The notes beneath the pieces are model-generated. The model was not told where the DNA came from, did no database searches, and was given only the letters and a program-made list of their open reading frames with translations. Shown here one piece after another: positions 6,856-12,699 of a stretch of DNA of 13,171 nt. Positions within the stretch are counted from its first letter, which is position 1. Each line of letters begins with the position of its first letter. Location: contig JANQKH010000899.1 in the NCBI GenBank assembly GCA_028281215.1, positions 1 through 13,171 of the forward strand, written 5' to 3'. Source of the stretch: Phycisphaeraceae bacterium. GTDB taxonomy: Bacteria > Planctomycetota > Phycisphaerae > Phycisphaerales > Phycisphaeraceae. Made by a program: the position numbers and the translations under genes.

Positions 6856-7755
6856 ATGCCGATTAAGTACGAACCGTTCGACTGGTACGAAACACCGCTC
6901 TACTACGACATCATTTTTGATGAAGACACGGACAAGGAAGCGGACTTCCTCGAGACGATGGCGGACTGGTACGTCGAAACCAATCGCCGAGCGAACCAAC
7001 CGATGCGCTTTCTGGAGCCGGCCTGCGGCAGCGGTCGCCTGCTCGCTGAAATGGCGGCACGCGGGTACGACTGCACGGGGTTCGACCTCAGCGATCCCAT
7101 GCTCGCGTTCGCACAGCTACGCATCGATGCTCTCGATGGAAAGGGAAATAAGGGTGCCACTGGCAGCTCGCCTGCCAGTGCTAAGGCCGCCCAACAACAC
7201 ACTGGCGGACAAGCCGCCAGTGGTACCCGATCGAATCTGAAGACCAGACTCGTTAACGCCGACATGGCTGACTTCGCTTTCAAACAAAAGTTTGATCTCG
7301 CCTACTGCGGTGTCAGCACATTCAAATACCTTCAGACCGAAGCCGACGCCCGGGCTCATCTGCAATGCATGGCAAAAGCCCTCAAGCAAGGCGGCGTCTA
7401 CGTGCTCGGCTTTCACATCAGTGACTACGACTTCACCTCCATCCAACGCGAACGATGGGTGCAACAGCGCGGCAAAACCCACGTCACCTGCAACATCCAG
7501 AGTTGGCCTCCTGACCGCAAAACACGCACCGAAAAAGTCCGCAGCCGACTCGTCGTCAAGGAGAACGGCTGCACCAGACGCTACGAAACCGTCTGGACGT
7601 TCCGCACTTACACCGCAAGACAAGTGCGATCCCTGTTGCGCTCCGTGCCCGAACTCGAACACGTCAACACATACGACATGACATACGATCCGAACGCCGC
7701 GCGGGATGATCTGGATGAACGGTATGACTGTGTGTTAATTCTGCGGAAGCGGTGA
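6856..7755 (+). CDS. Class I SAM-dependent methyltransferase with repeat insertion
   Basis: The protein has 299 residues. The N-terminal DWYETPLYYDIIFDEDT segment leads into motif I, FLEPACGSGRLLAEMAARG (52-70), then motif II GFDLSDPML (75-83). NADMADFAF (134-142) and FDLAYCGVSTFKYL (146-159) follow as motifs III and IV, and LKQGGVYVLGFHI (176-188) as the post-motif strand. These define a Rossmann-fold SAM methyltransferase of the Methyltransf_25/11 kind, acting in the cytoplasm on an unknown substrate. Residues about 99-125 (Gly/Ala/Ser/Thr-rich, GATGSSPASAKAAQQH and onward) are encoded by a twin-palindrome repeat at 7152-7228. They would form a low-complexity loop between the second beta strand region and motif III. 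The reading frame is intact. The start lies 3 nt after the DUF6528-like gene with no strong Shine-Dalgarno, so it probably relies on readthrough or coupling in the operon. Its partnership with two exported proteins is unexplained. Confidence 0.8.
   Translation: MPIKYEPFDWYETPLYYDIIFDEDTDKEADFLETMADWYVETNRRANQPMRFLEPACGSGRLLAEMAARGYDCTGFDLSDPMLAFAQLRIDALDGKGNKGATGSSPASAKAAQQHTGGQAASGTRSNLKTRLVNADMADFAFKQKFDLAYCGVSTFKYLQTEADARAHLQCMAKALKQGGVYVLGFHISDYDFTSIQRERWVQQRGKTHVTCNIQSWPPDRKTRTEKVRSRLVVKENGCTRRYETVWTFRTYTARQVRSLLRSVPELEHVNTYDMTYDPNAARDDLDERYDCVLILRKR
7152..7228. repeat. BIME-like twin-palindrome repeat inside a coding gene
   Basis: The 77-bp element holds two perfect 9-bp hairpins. The first is CACTGGCAG (7158-7166), loop CTCGC, CTGCCAGTG (7172-7180). 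The second is CACTGGCGG (7200-7208), loop ACAAG, CCGCCAGTG (7214-7222). The outer 13 bases are inverted copies with one mismatch, GGGTGCCACTGGC against the complement of GCCAGTGGTACCC. The whole element is translated in frame within the methyltransferase. Its architecture (two hairpins, 5-nt loops, outward-facing flanks) matches the element at 3166-3264, although the palindrome sequence differs. Confidence 0.7.
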
Positions 7756-7817
7756 GACGGCAAGGGTCCAGGAATCAGGGTTCAGGGATCAGGCGTCTGA
7801 CCAAACGGTGAGACGGC
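7750..7817. repeat. Heptamer tandem repeat bracketed by a 12-bp direct repeat
   Basis: CGGTGAGACGGC occurs exactly at 7750-7761 and 7806-7817. Between the copies are four tandem heptamers of consensus GWTCAGG: GTCCAGG (7766), AATCAGG (7773), GTTCAGG (7780) and GATCAGG (7787), ending at 7793. The first 12-mer overlaps the last codon and stop of the methyltransferase. The layout could be a short insertion with target duplication or a local tandem duplication. Confidence 0.65.
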
Positions 7818-7857
7818 TTCGGTCGCCCTGCACACATGACCACAGGTTCACTCGCGT

Positions 7858-7863
7858 TACAAT
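7858..7863 (+). promoter_or_regulatory. Candidate -10 box for the FG-GAP gene
   Basis: TACAAT lies in the context CTCGCGTTACAATG, with ATGACC at 7836-7841 and a 16-nt spacer as a possible -35. The predicted leader is about 73 nt to the ATG at 7943. The box lies inside the longer open frame that begins at 7808, which argues against that upstream start. Confidence 0.4.
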
Positions 7864-7942
7864 GCTTCCATCACGCCATCCCAAGGCAAAGGGTCCGCCA
7901 ACCCCGAATTTGAACTGCTCAACAAACCATACGGTGACCGAA

Positions 7943-9271
7943 ATGAAATCCATCGCCCCGTTCTGCATTGTCTTGCTTCTCTCGCTCACCGCGACTGCGG
8001 AAGACTACAAACTTCACACCTTTACCAAGCACAAGAAAACTGCCACATTTCATGGCGAAGGTGCTTCATACGGCGACTTCAACAAGGACGGTCACATGGA
8101 CGTCGTCTCCGGGCCCTATATCTATTACGGTCCAGACTTCAGCAACAAAGGCAGCAAATTCGCCTACCGGGAAGTGAAAGAATTCAAACCCACCGGCTAC
8201 TCCGACAACTTCCTCACACACGTTCACGACTTCAACGGCGACGGTTATGACGACATCCTCATCATTGGCTGGCCGGGTTACAAGAAGGACCACGAACACG
8301 TTTGGTATGAAAATCCCGGCAGTGAAGCGAACGCCACGCCACGCCTCGGCCCAATCATCGCCCCCTCGTGGAAACGCCACCTCGCCTTCAAAACCGTCGA
8401 CAACGAATCACCCATGCTCGGAGACTTCATAGGCAACGACGGCAAGCCCGAACTGGTCTTCCACACCGGCGGCAAACTCGGCTGGGCGGCGCCCGATCCG
8501 AAGAACCCGACCGCAGAGTGGAAGTTCCACCCGCTAAGCCCCAAAGGGAAATGGCAACGCTACACGCACGGCATCGGCTTCGGCGACGTCAACGGTGACG
8601 GGCGAAACGACTTTCTTGAAGTCGACGGCTGGTGGGAACAGCCTGAATCCCTCGAAGGCGATCCCGTCTGGAAGCGTCACATCTGGCGGTTCGGGGACGG
8701 CGGCGCGCAGATGTTCGCCTACGACGTCGACGGAGACGGCGACAACGACATCATCACCTCCATCCGCGCCCACGGCTTCGGCCTCGCGTGGTTCGAACAC
8801 TACAAAGACGACGGCAAAATCAAGTTCAAACAACACCGCTTCATGGACAGCAAACCCGAGCACAACAAGTACGGCGTCAAGTTCAGCCAACTCCACGCAC
8901 TCGACCTGATTGACATGGACAAGGACGGCGTCAAGGACATCGTCACCGGCAAACGCTTCTGGGCCCACGGCCCGAAAGGTGATGCCGAACCCAACGCGCC
9001 GGCGGTGCTCTATTGGTTCAAGATCAAACGCCTCGCCAAAGGCGGCGGCGATAAGACCACCGACGGCTCCAGTGTCGATTTCATCCCCTACCAGATCGAC
9101 AACGACTCCGGCGTCGGCACGCAGGTTACCGCAGGCGACATCACCGGCAACGGCTACCCCGATGTCATCGTTGGCAACAAGAAAGGCACGTTCATCTTCG
9201 TGCATGAAGTGAAAAAGGTCGACAAAACGACGTGGCAAAAGGCGCAGCCGAAGGTGCGAACAGGCGAATGA
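7943..9271 (+). CDS. Secreted FG-GAP/VCBS repeat protein
   Basis: The protein has 442 residues from this ATG. A clean Sec signal peptide covers about residues 1-19 (MKSIAPFCIVLLLSLTATA, then ED). The mature protein is a chain of FG-GAP repeats with calcium-loop signatures DFNKDG (45-50), DFNGDG (96-101), DVNGDG (215-220), DVDGDG (261-266), DMDKDG (324-329) and DITGNG (399-404). These suggest a seven-bladed integrin-alpha-like propeller that binds Ca2+ and acts outside the cytoplasm. No catalytic domain is visible. The same frame is open back to an ATG at 7808, but that would put 45 uncharged-to-basic residues ahead of the signal peptide and would span the candidate promoter. The stop overlaps the next gene (ATGA, 9268-9271). 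Family members in planctomycetes are often thought to bind polysaccharide, and nothing here proves it. Confidence 0.85.
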   Translation: MKSIAPFCIVLLLSLTATAEDYKLHTFTKHKKTATFHGEGASYGDFNKDGHMDVVSGPYIYYGPDFSNKGSKFAYREVKEFKPTGYSDNFLTHVHDFNGDGYDDILIIGWPGYKKDHEHVWYENPGSEANATPRLGPIIAPSWKRHLAFKTVDNESPMLGDFIGNDGKPELVFHTGGKLGWAAPDPKNPTAEWKFHPLSPKGKWQRYTHGIGFGDVNGDGRNDFLEVDGWWEQPESLEGDPVWKRHIWRFGDGGAQMFAYDVDGDGDNDIITSIRAHGFGLAWFEHYKDDGKIKFKQHRFMDSKPEHNKYGVKFSQLHALDLIDMDKDGVKDIVTGKRFWAHGPKGDAEPNAPAVLYWFKIKRLAKGGGDKTTDGSSVDFIPYQIDNDSGVGTQVTAGDITGNGYPDVIVGNKKGTFIFVHEVKKVDKTTWQKAQPKVRTGE

Positions 9272-9696
9272 TCGTCATAAGATTTGTATTCTTGCTGTTG
9301 TCACTTTTTTCGCTCCTGCTTCTCGTGGGGGTGATACGGCTGTGGATTCCGGCATCGCAATACGCACAGCTCCTTACGGCAGACGCGTTTGCCATCGGAT
9401 TCTGTGCTGACAAGGAAGGGATCCACATATCAGGCGGGCGGGGCAATTGGAATCCGTTTCAAGCCTGGGAATACGTTGCTTTGTTATACGCTGACGTTTC
9501 GACTGACAGCCCCTTTTACGAACCGATGCACGATGATGTTGTTGGAGCGCTGGGCATCTACTATTTACCACCGCCTGACGGTCCTGTGATGTACGGGCGT
9601 TTCGAATCACTGGCAATTCTTTTGTCATTAATGCCTCTGATATGGATCGTTTTCTTTGTCCGGCGAAGGCGACGTAAAACAAATCCCGATCCATGA
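9268..9696 (+). CDS. Two-helix small membrane protein, copy A
   Basis: The protein has 142 residues. An N-terminal hydrophobic helix (about 3-25) precedes an 85-residue, presumably extracytoplasmic segment, then a second helix (about 113-131) ends in the Arg-rich tail RRRRRK. The central part contains NPFQAWEY (62-69) and EPMHDDVVGALGIYYLP (85-101), motifs shared with the paralogue at 9848. I recognise no named family, but the overall plan (helix, LW motif, aromatic domain, P-L-I-W helix, Arg tail) is common among planctomycete small membrane proteins. The ATG at 9268 is chosen because it overlaps the FG-GAP stop by 4 nt and begins the hydrophobic segment. An in-frame ATG at 9232 would lie inside the FG-GAP coding end and add 12 polar residues. 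Translational coupling suggests a role with the FG-GAP protein. Confidence 0.65.
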   Translation: MIVIRFVFLLLSLFSLLLLVGVIRLWIPASQYAQLLTADAFAIGFCADKEGIHISGGRGNWNPFQAWEYVALLYADVSTDSPFYEPMHDDVVGALGIYYLPPPDGPVMYGRFESLAILLSLMPLIWIVFFVRRRRRKTNPDP

Positions 9697-9732
9697 AGTA
9701 ACTTGATCCATGCCGTGCTGAAAGCGTCGACG

Positions 9733-9847
9733 GCCATTTCGACGTCATCATCGGCAACAACAAAGACACGGTTAGCTTGATGGATGAAGTGAAAAAGTCG
9801 ACAAGGCAACGTGGCAGAGAGCACAACCAAAACCAAAGGCAGGCAAA
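9733..9847 (+). pseudogene. Decayed 3' end of a duplicated FG-GAP gene
   Basis: The stretch aligns at a constant offset of 580 bases with the FG-GAP gene's end: 9741-9847 pairs with 9161-9267, about three quarters of bases matching by eye. Translated with one frameshift it reads GHFDVIIGNNKDTVSLMDEVKK then VDKATWQRAQPK, against GYPDVIVGNKKGTFIFVHEVKKVDKTTWQKAQPK. A single base is missing after the AAAAA run near 9796 and an extra base sits near the end. It has no start of its own. It stands before copy B exactly as the intact gene end stands before copy A. Confidence 0.7.
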
Positions 9848-10324
9848 ATGAAATTCATCCTGATGATCGTGTTCCACCTGATCTCTCTGGTATCGTTTGC
9901 GTTGTTCCTCGGCGTGGTCTTTCTTTGGACCAACGCGGCGGACGGACCGCAAACCATTTCCGCGGTCGATTTCAGAGTTCGATTTATAACATCTGATACG
10001 GGCATCGGCATCTTCGGTGACGGTGGCGGGTACAATCCCTTTCAAGAATGGGAATACCAGGTCGGCGCGCCCGGCCACTGGCCGTATCGACTTCGGGTTT
10101 TCAAGGAACCGATGGACGATGAAATCGTTGGTGCCCTGGGGTTTTCATATCTCCCCCAATCAGGAAACCACAAGCTGTTTGCACGCTACATTTCGCTGGC
10201 CGTGCTGTTTGGTGCCCTGCCCCTCTGCTGGATGCTCCTGACCACGCGCAGGTTCTTGCGCAAGAAGCCCATGCAGACATCCGACGTCAACGAGGAAACC
10301 GCGAAGACCGGGTCATCGACCTGA
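9848..10324 (+). CDS. Two-helix small membrane protein, copy B
   Basis: The protein has 158 residues and is a diverged paralogue of the gene at 9268. A hydrophobic helix (about 5-27) is followed by an outer segment, a second helix (about 114-132) and the basic tail TTRRFLRKK. It shares GYNPFQEWEY (61-70), FKEPMDDEIVGALGFSYLP (85-103) and the helix-2 pattern SLAVL-x5-PLCW. By eye about 30% of residues are identical to copy A. The polar C-terminal extension of about 18 residues (residues 141-158) is absent from copy A. AAAGG (9835-9839) with an 8-nt spacer supports this ATG. Upstream is the FG-GAP relic, so any coupling to a secreted partner is lost and it may be read from the copy A transcript. 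Function is unknown. Confidence 0.65.
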   Translation: MKFILMIVFHLISLVSFALFLGVVFLWTNAADGPQTISAVDFRVRFITSDTGIGIFGDGGGYNPFQEWEYQVGAPGHWPYRLRVFKEPMDDEIVGALGFSYLPQSGNHKLFARYISLAVLFGALPLCWMLLTTRRFLRKKPMQTSDVNEETAKTGSST

Positions 10325-10351
10325 CACCGTCCATTGACCTGCGATACCGAA

Positions 10352-10376
10352 CTGGTCAGGCCGATTTCCTGACCGG
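10352..10376 (+). terminator. Hairpin downstream of copy B
   Basis: CTGGTCAGG (10352-10360), loop of 7 nt, CCTGACCGG (10368-10376) form a 9-bp stem with one wobble pair, 28 nt after the stop of copy B. No T-run follows, so it is at best a weak intrinsic terminator or an RNA-stabilising hairpin. Confidence 0.3.
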
Positions 10377-10423
10377 CCGCGGCTCGGTCCATATTACCCA
10401 GTTTCACATCGGCTCGATCGAAG

Positions 10424-10452
10424 TTGGAGGCATTACTCCCTTCTGCTATAGT
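10424..10452 (+). promoter_or_regulatory. Sigma70-like promoter of the PEP-CTERM gene
   Basis: TTGGAG (10424-10429) and TATAGT (10447-10452) are separated by 17 nt, with TGC immediately before the -10. This is the best -35/-10 pair seen in the window. Start of transcription would be near 10459, giving a leader of about 144 nt to the ATG at 10603. Confidence 0.6.
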
Positions 10453-10602
10453 GCTGTCCCCACGAGGCGCGCCTTGCGCCGTTACAGGATCAAGAAGAGA
10501 ATAAAATCCCGTTAATCAACAGTGCTGAATGAAAACAATCCGGCGGTTGTTGTCCCGCATTGTCGCGCGAACAACACATGCCGAAACATCGAAAAGGAGA
10601 AC

Positions 10603-11358
10603 ATGGTGTATACGAATCGAAAACTGACCTTCATGATGACGCTGGTTTTGGCGCTGGGTGTGTCGGCATCGGTCCACGCGGCGTCGATCGGCGTGAACTT
10701 CGTCGGCGGACAGGGCGGCCCGGGTGTTGGACAGGATCTGGTGCTCGACAACGCGGACGGACCCGCCGGCGTGGTCGTGCAAAGCAACTGGAACAACCTG
10801 GCCGGCGTCAGCGGCGGACCCACAGCTTTGATCGATGACAGCGGCGCGCTGTTGACGACCACCCTGCAATGGGGCGGCTCGCCGAACATGTTCACCACCG
10901 GCAACGGTTCCTCCACAGCCGATCACATTCTGATGAACGGCTACCTGGACACCAACAACAACTCCACCACCGTGTTGACCCTGGAAAACATTCCCTACGA
11001 CGTGTTCGACATCATCGTCTACTACGACGGCGGTTCAACCTCGCGCTCCGGTCAATACACCGTGGACACCTCCACGCTGGCGCCGATTTCGCAGATCGGT
11101 TTTGACAATGCGAACTTCACCGGCACGTTCGTGCAGGACGACGGCACCGGCAGCGGCGGCAACTACCTGCTGTTCAGCGGCCTGACCGGCGGCGGCGTGG
11201 ACCTGATCAATGCAACACCCGTCGGCCAAGGTGTGATCCGCGCGCCGATCAACGGTATCCAGATCGTCGAAGTGATTGCGGTTCCCGAACCCACCACCGC
11301 CGCGCTCGGCCTGTTGGGCGTCGCCGGTATGGTGATGCGTCGCCGCAACCACGCCTGA
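10603..11358 (+). CDS. PEP-CTERM sorting-domain protein
   Basis: The protein has 251 residues. A Sec signal peptide (about 1-26, ending SVHA-ASIG) precedes a Gly/Ser/Thr/Asn-rich, all-beta-looking mature region that starts SIGVNFVGGQGG and contains AGVVVQSNWNNLAG (55-68), an opening seen in other planctomycete PEP-CTERM proteins. The C-terminus is the sorting signal: VPEP (227-230), a hydrophobic helix, then MRRRNHA. Such proteins are exported, recognised by an exosortase and usually tied to exopolysaccharide or cell-surface material. No exosortase gene is in the window. AAGGAG (10594-10599) precedes the ATG by only 3 nt, and a GTG at 10606 would have a 6-nt spacer, so initiation could use either codon. 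An ATG-less extension to 10522 is not supported. A strong promoter and an intrinsic terminator show a single-gene unit. Confidence 0.85.
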   Translation: MVYTNRKLTFMMTLVLALGVSASVHAASIGVNFVGGQGGPGVGQDLVLDNADGPAGVVVQSNWNNLAGVSGGPTALIDDSGALLTTTLQWGGSPNMFTTGNGSSTADHILMNGYLDTNNNSTTVLTLENIPYDVFDIIVYYDGGSTSRSGQYTVDTSTLAPISQIGFDNANFTGTFVQDDGTGSGGNYLLFSGLTGGGVDLINATPVGQGVIRAPINGIQIVEVIAVPEPTTAALGLLGVAGMVMRRRNHA

Positions 11359-11381
11359 TCGTGTCTACAACTGAATCACCG

Positions 11382-11410
11382 AACCCCGCCCCTCGGCGGG
11401 GTTTTCTTTT
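11382..11410 (+). terminator. Intrinsic terminator of the PEP-CTERM gene
   Basis: AACCCCGCC (11382-11390), loop CCTC, GGCGGGGTT (11395-11403) form a 9-bp GC-rich stem running into TTTTCTTTT (11402-11410), 23 nt after the stop codon. This is a textbook Rho-independent terminator. Confidence 0.85.
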
Positions 11411-11494
11411 GCTTGCACTGCGACCATGCCACTGCGCGATCCACGGTGAGTGCAACAAGTACAGCCACACCCTCGCGCACAGGGATTCATCTGG

Positions 11495-11500
11495 TAAACT
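11495..11500 (+). promoter_or_regulatory. Possible -10 box for the acidic lipoprotein gene
   Basis: TAAACT in the context CTGGTAAACTG would start transcription about 26 nt before the ATG at 11533. No -35 match is seen. It is kept because it fits the TAnnnT spacing shared by other genes here. Confidence 0.25.
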
Positions 11501-11532
11501 GTTGTTTTCAAACACCGACCTGGAGGCACACC

Positions 11533-12051
11533 ATGCAGGCCCGTCCCTTGACCGCACTTGCTGTTCTGTTCGCATTGCTCATCGGCATCAGCAGCATCGC
11601 CGGTTGTGGTGGTACGGAAGATCCAAAGCCGAACCCCGGCAAGGACAAGCCGAACGATTCGTCACAGAAGGACGCCGAGCCCACGAAGGATGATGACCAT
11701 GATCACGATGAGGTGGCGTTGGGCAAGTTTGATATCAACGGCATCACGGTGGAGGCCGCGCAAGGTCACGGCGCGGTCGAGGCCGGCAAGGAAGGGCATC
11801 TGGTGATCAAGCTGCCTTACAACGACAAAGGCGCGACAGTGGTTCGCGTGTGGATCGGCACGGAAGACCGCACGCATTCGCGCGTGGGCAAGGGCGAGTA
11901 CGATGACTCGCACGATGATTACGTCGTCCACGCCAACGCCCCGGACCCATTGCCCGCCGGCGCCAAGTGGTGGGTGGAAATCCAGAAACCGGACGGCTCG
12001 AAGTCGCTGGGTTCGATTCCGTTTTTGAGGGATATTCCGAAGACGAATTGA
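11533..12051 (+). CDS. Acidic His/Asp-rich lipoprotein, function unknown
   Basis: The protein has 172 residues. A signal segment (about 5-24) ends in the lipobox IAGC with Cys25, and is followed by a long disordered linker rich in Asp, Lys, Pro and Ser that culminates in DDDHDHDE (53-60). The folded part (about 64-168) looks like one beta-sandwich: FDINGITVEAAQGHGAVEAGKEGHLVIKLP (66-95), TVVRVWIGTED (102-112), and WWVEIQKPDGSKSLGSIPF (146-164). It resembles a small Ig-like or copper-chaperone-like lipoprotein, but I do not recognise a family. The histidine/aspartate cluster could bind Zn2+, Cu2+ or Ni2+; this is inference from composition. GGAGG (11522-11526) lies 6 nt before the ATG and decides this start over the longer frame at 11413. 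It sits after the PEP-CTERM terminator, so it has its own transcript. Confidence 0.65.
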   Translation: MQARPLTALAVLFALLIGISSIAGCGGTEDPKPNPGKDKPNDSSQKDAEPTKDDDHDHDEVALGKFDINGITVEAAQGHGAVEAGKEGHLVIKLPYNDKGATVVRVWIGTEDRTHSRVGKGEYDDSHDDYVVHANAPDPLPAGAKWWVEIQKPDGSKSLGSIPFLRDIPKTN

Positions 12052-12180
12052 AGGTAAGAGTCGGGGCTCATGGACTGTGATACGTTCTATTCTGGAATGT
12101 TCACGGTTATTAACAGGGTAGGGTGACTGAAGTTACTCCGCCGGGTTGTGCTTGGGCGTGGGGTGTCAATCCAGAATGTT

Positions 12181-12208
12181 TTGATTGGTGTTGAGGGCGT
12201 GGTATTCT
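12181..12208 (+). promoter_or_regulatory. Candidate promoter of the small membrane protein gene
   Basis: TTGATT (12181-12186), 16-nt spacer, TATTCT (12203-12208). The predicted leader is about 31 nt to the ATG at 12246. Each hexamer matches four of six consensus bases, so this is only plausible. Confidence 0.35.
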
Positions 12209-12245
12209 GCACGCTGTCACATCGACTTTCACCGGAGACTTTGCC

Positions 12246-12641
12246 ATGTCCACAGACGAATTGGCGCAGGAATTAAGCGCGGACGAACAGCGGGCGATTC
12301 AAGAGCTGGCCGATTACGTGGCGCAGCAGTTGGCCGAGGGCCGATCGCAGGCGGAGGTGACCAACGAGTTGGTCGAGAACGGTTGGGAGCAGGCCGACGC
12401 CGCGGAATTCGTCGTGCAGGTCGACGGCGCGTTGCAACAGGCCGTGCACCAGGCGAAGGGAAGCCAATACGTCAAGCACATCTGGATCGGCGCGTTGTGG
12501 GCGATCGGCGGCACAGCCGTCACCGTGGCGACTTACTCGGCGGCGTCCGACGGCGGCGGGTATGTCATCGCATGGGGCGCCATCATCTTCGGCGTCATCG
12601 AAAGCCTGTACGGGATTTTTGGTTGGCTGACGAATCGGTGA
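12246..12641 (+). CDS. Small two-helix membrane protein with UBA-like N-terminal helices
   Basis: The protein has 131 residues. The N-terminal soluble part (1-70) is all helical, with the pattern IxxLADYVxxxLxxGxSxxEVTNELVxNGWxxxDAxxFV (18-56). This recurring Gly-Trp motif is found ahead of transmembrane helices in assorted bacterial and archaeal small proteins and recalls a UBA or SHOCT-like helical bundle. Two transmembrane segments follow (about 79-98 and 105-127), joined by a short Gly-rich turn (DGGG), so both ends are on the same side, probably the cytoplasm. A function cannot be assigned. GGAG at 12234-12237, 8 nt before the ATG, supports the start. It converges on the PLD-family gene over 58 nt, and I see no hairpin terminator there. 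Confidence 0.7.
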   Translation: MSTDELAQELSADEQRAIQELADYVAQQLAEGRSQAEVTNELVENGWEQADAAEFVVQVDGALQQAVHQAKGSQYVKHIWIGALWAIGGTAVTVATYSAASDGGGYVIAWGAIIFGVIESLYGIFGWLTNR

Positions 12642-12699
12642 TGATCGTTGAGCGAACGCGGGGCGACTAAAGCCAATCCGCTTCGCCGTACTTCCCCAT

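Noticed and set aside
7152..7228. CRISPR-like repeat pair
   Set aside because: Only two palindromic units in inverted orientation, no spacer series and no cas gene.
6503..7240. 245-codon plus-strand frame overlapping the DUF6528-like and methyltransferase genes
   Set aside because: It is Ser/Arg/Thr-rich out-of-frame translation of two well-supported genes.
7808..7942. 45-codon N-terminal extension of the FG-GAP protein
   Set aside because: The signal peptide begins at the ATG at 7943, and the extension overlaps a direct repeat and a likely promoter.
8534..9238. 234-codon Val/Asp-rich open frame antisense to the FG-GAP gene
   Set aside because: It is a mirror of the repeated GAC/GGC codons in the calcium loops.
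9374..10078. 234-codon open frame on the minus strand across both membrane protein genes and the relic
   Set aside because: Its composition is unlike a real protein, it has no ribosome site, and the plus-strand paralogues explain the conservation.
12089..12177. ATTCTGGA and TCCAGAAT inverted repeat (12089-12096 and 12170-12177)
   Set aside because: An 8-bp match over a 73-nt gap is expected by chance and no second element supports it.
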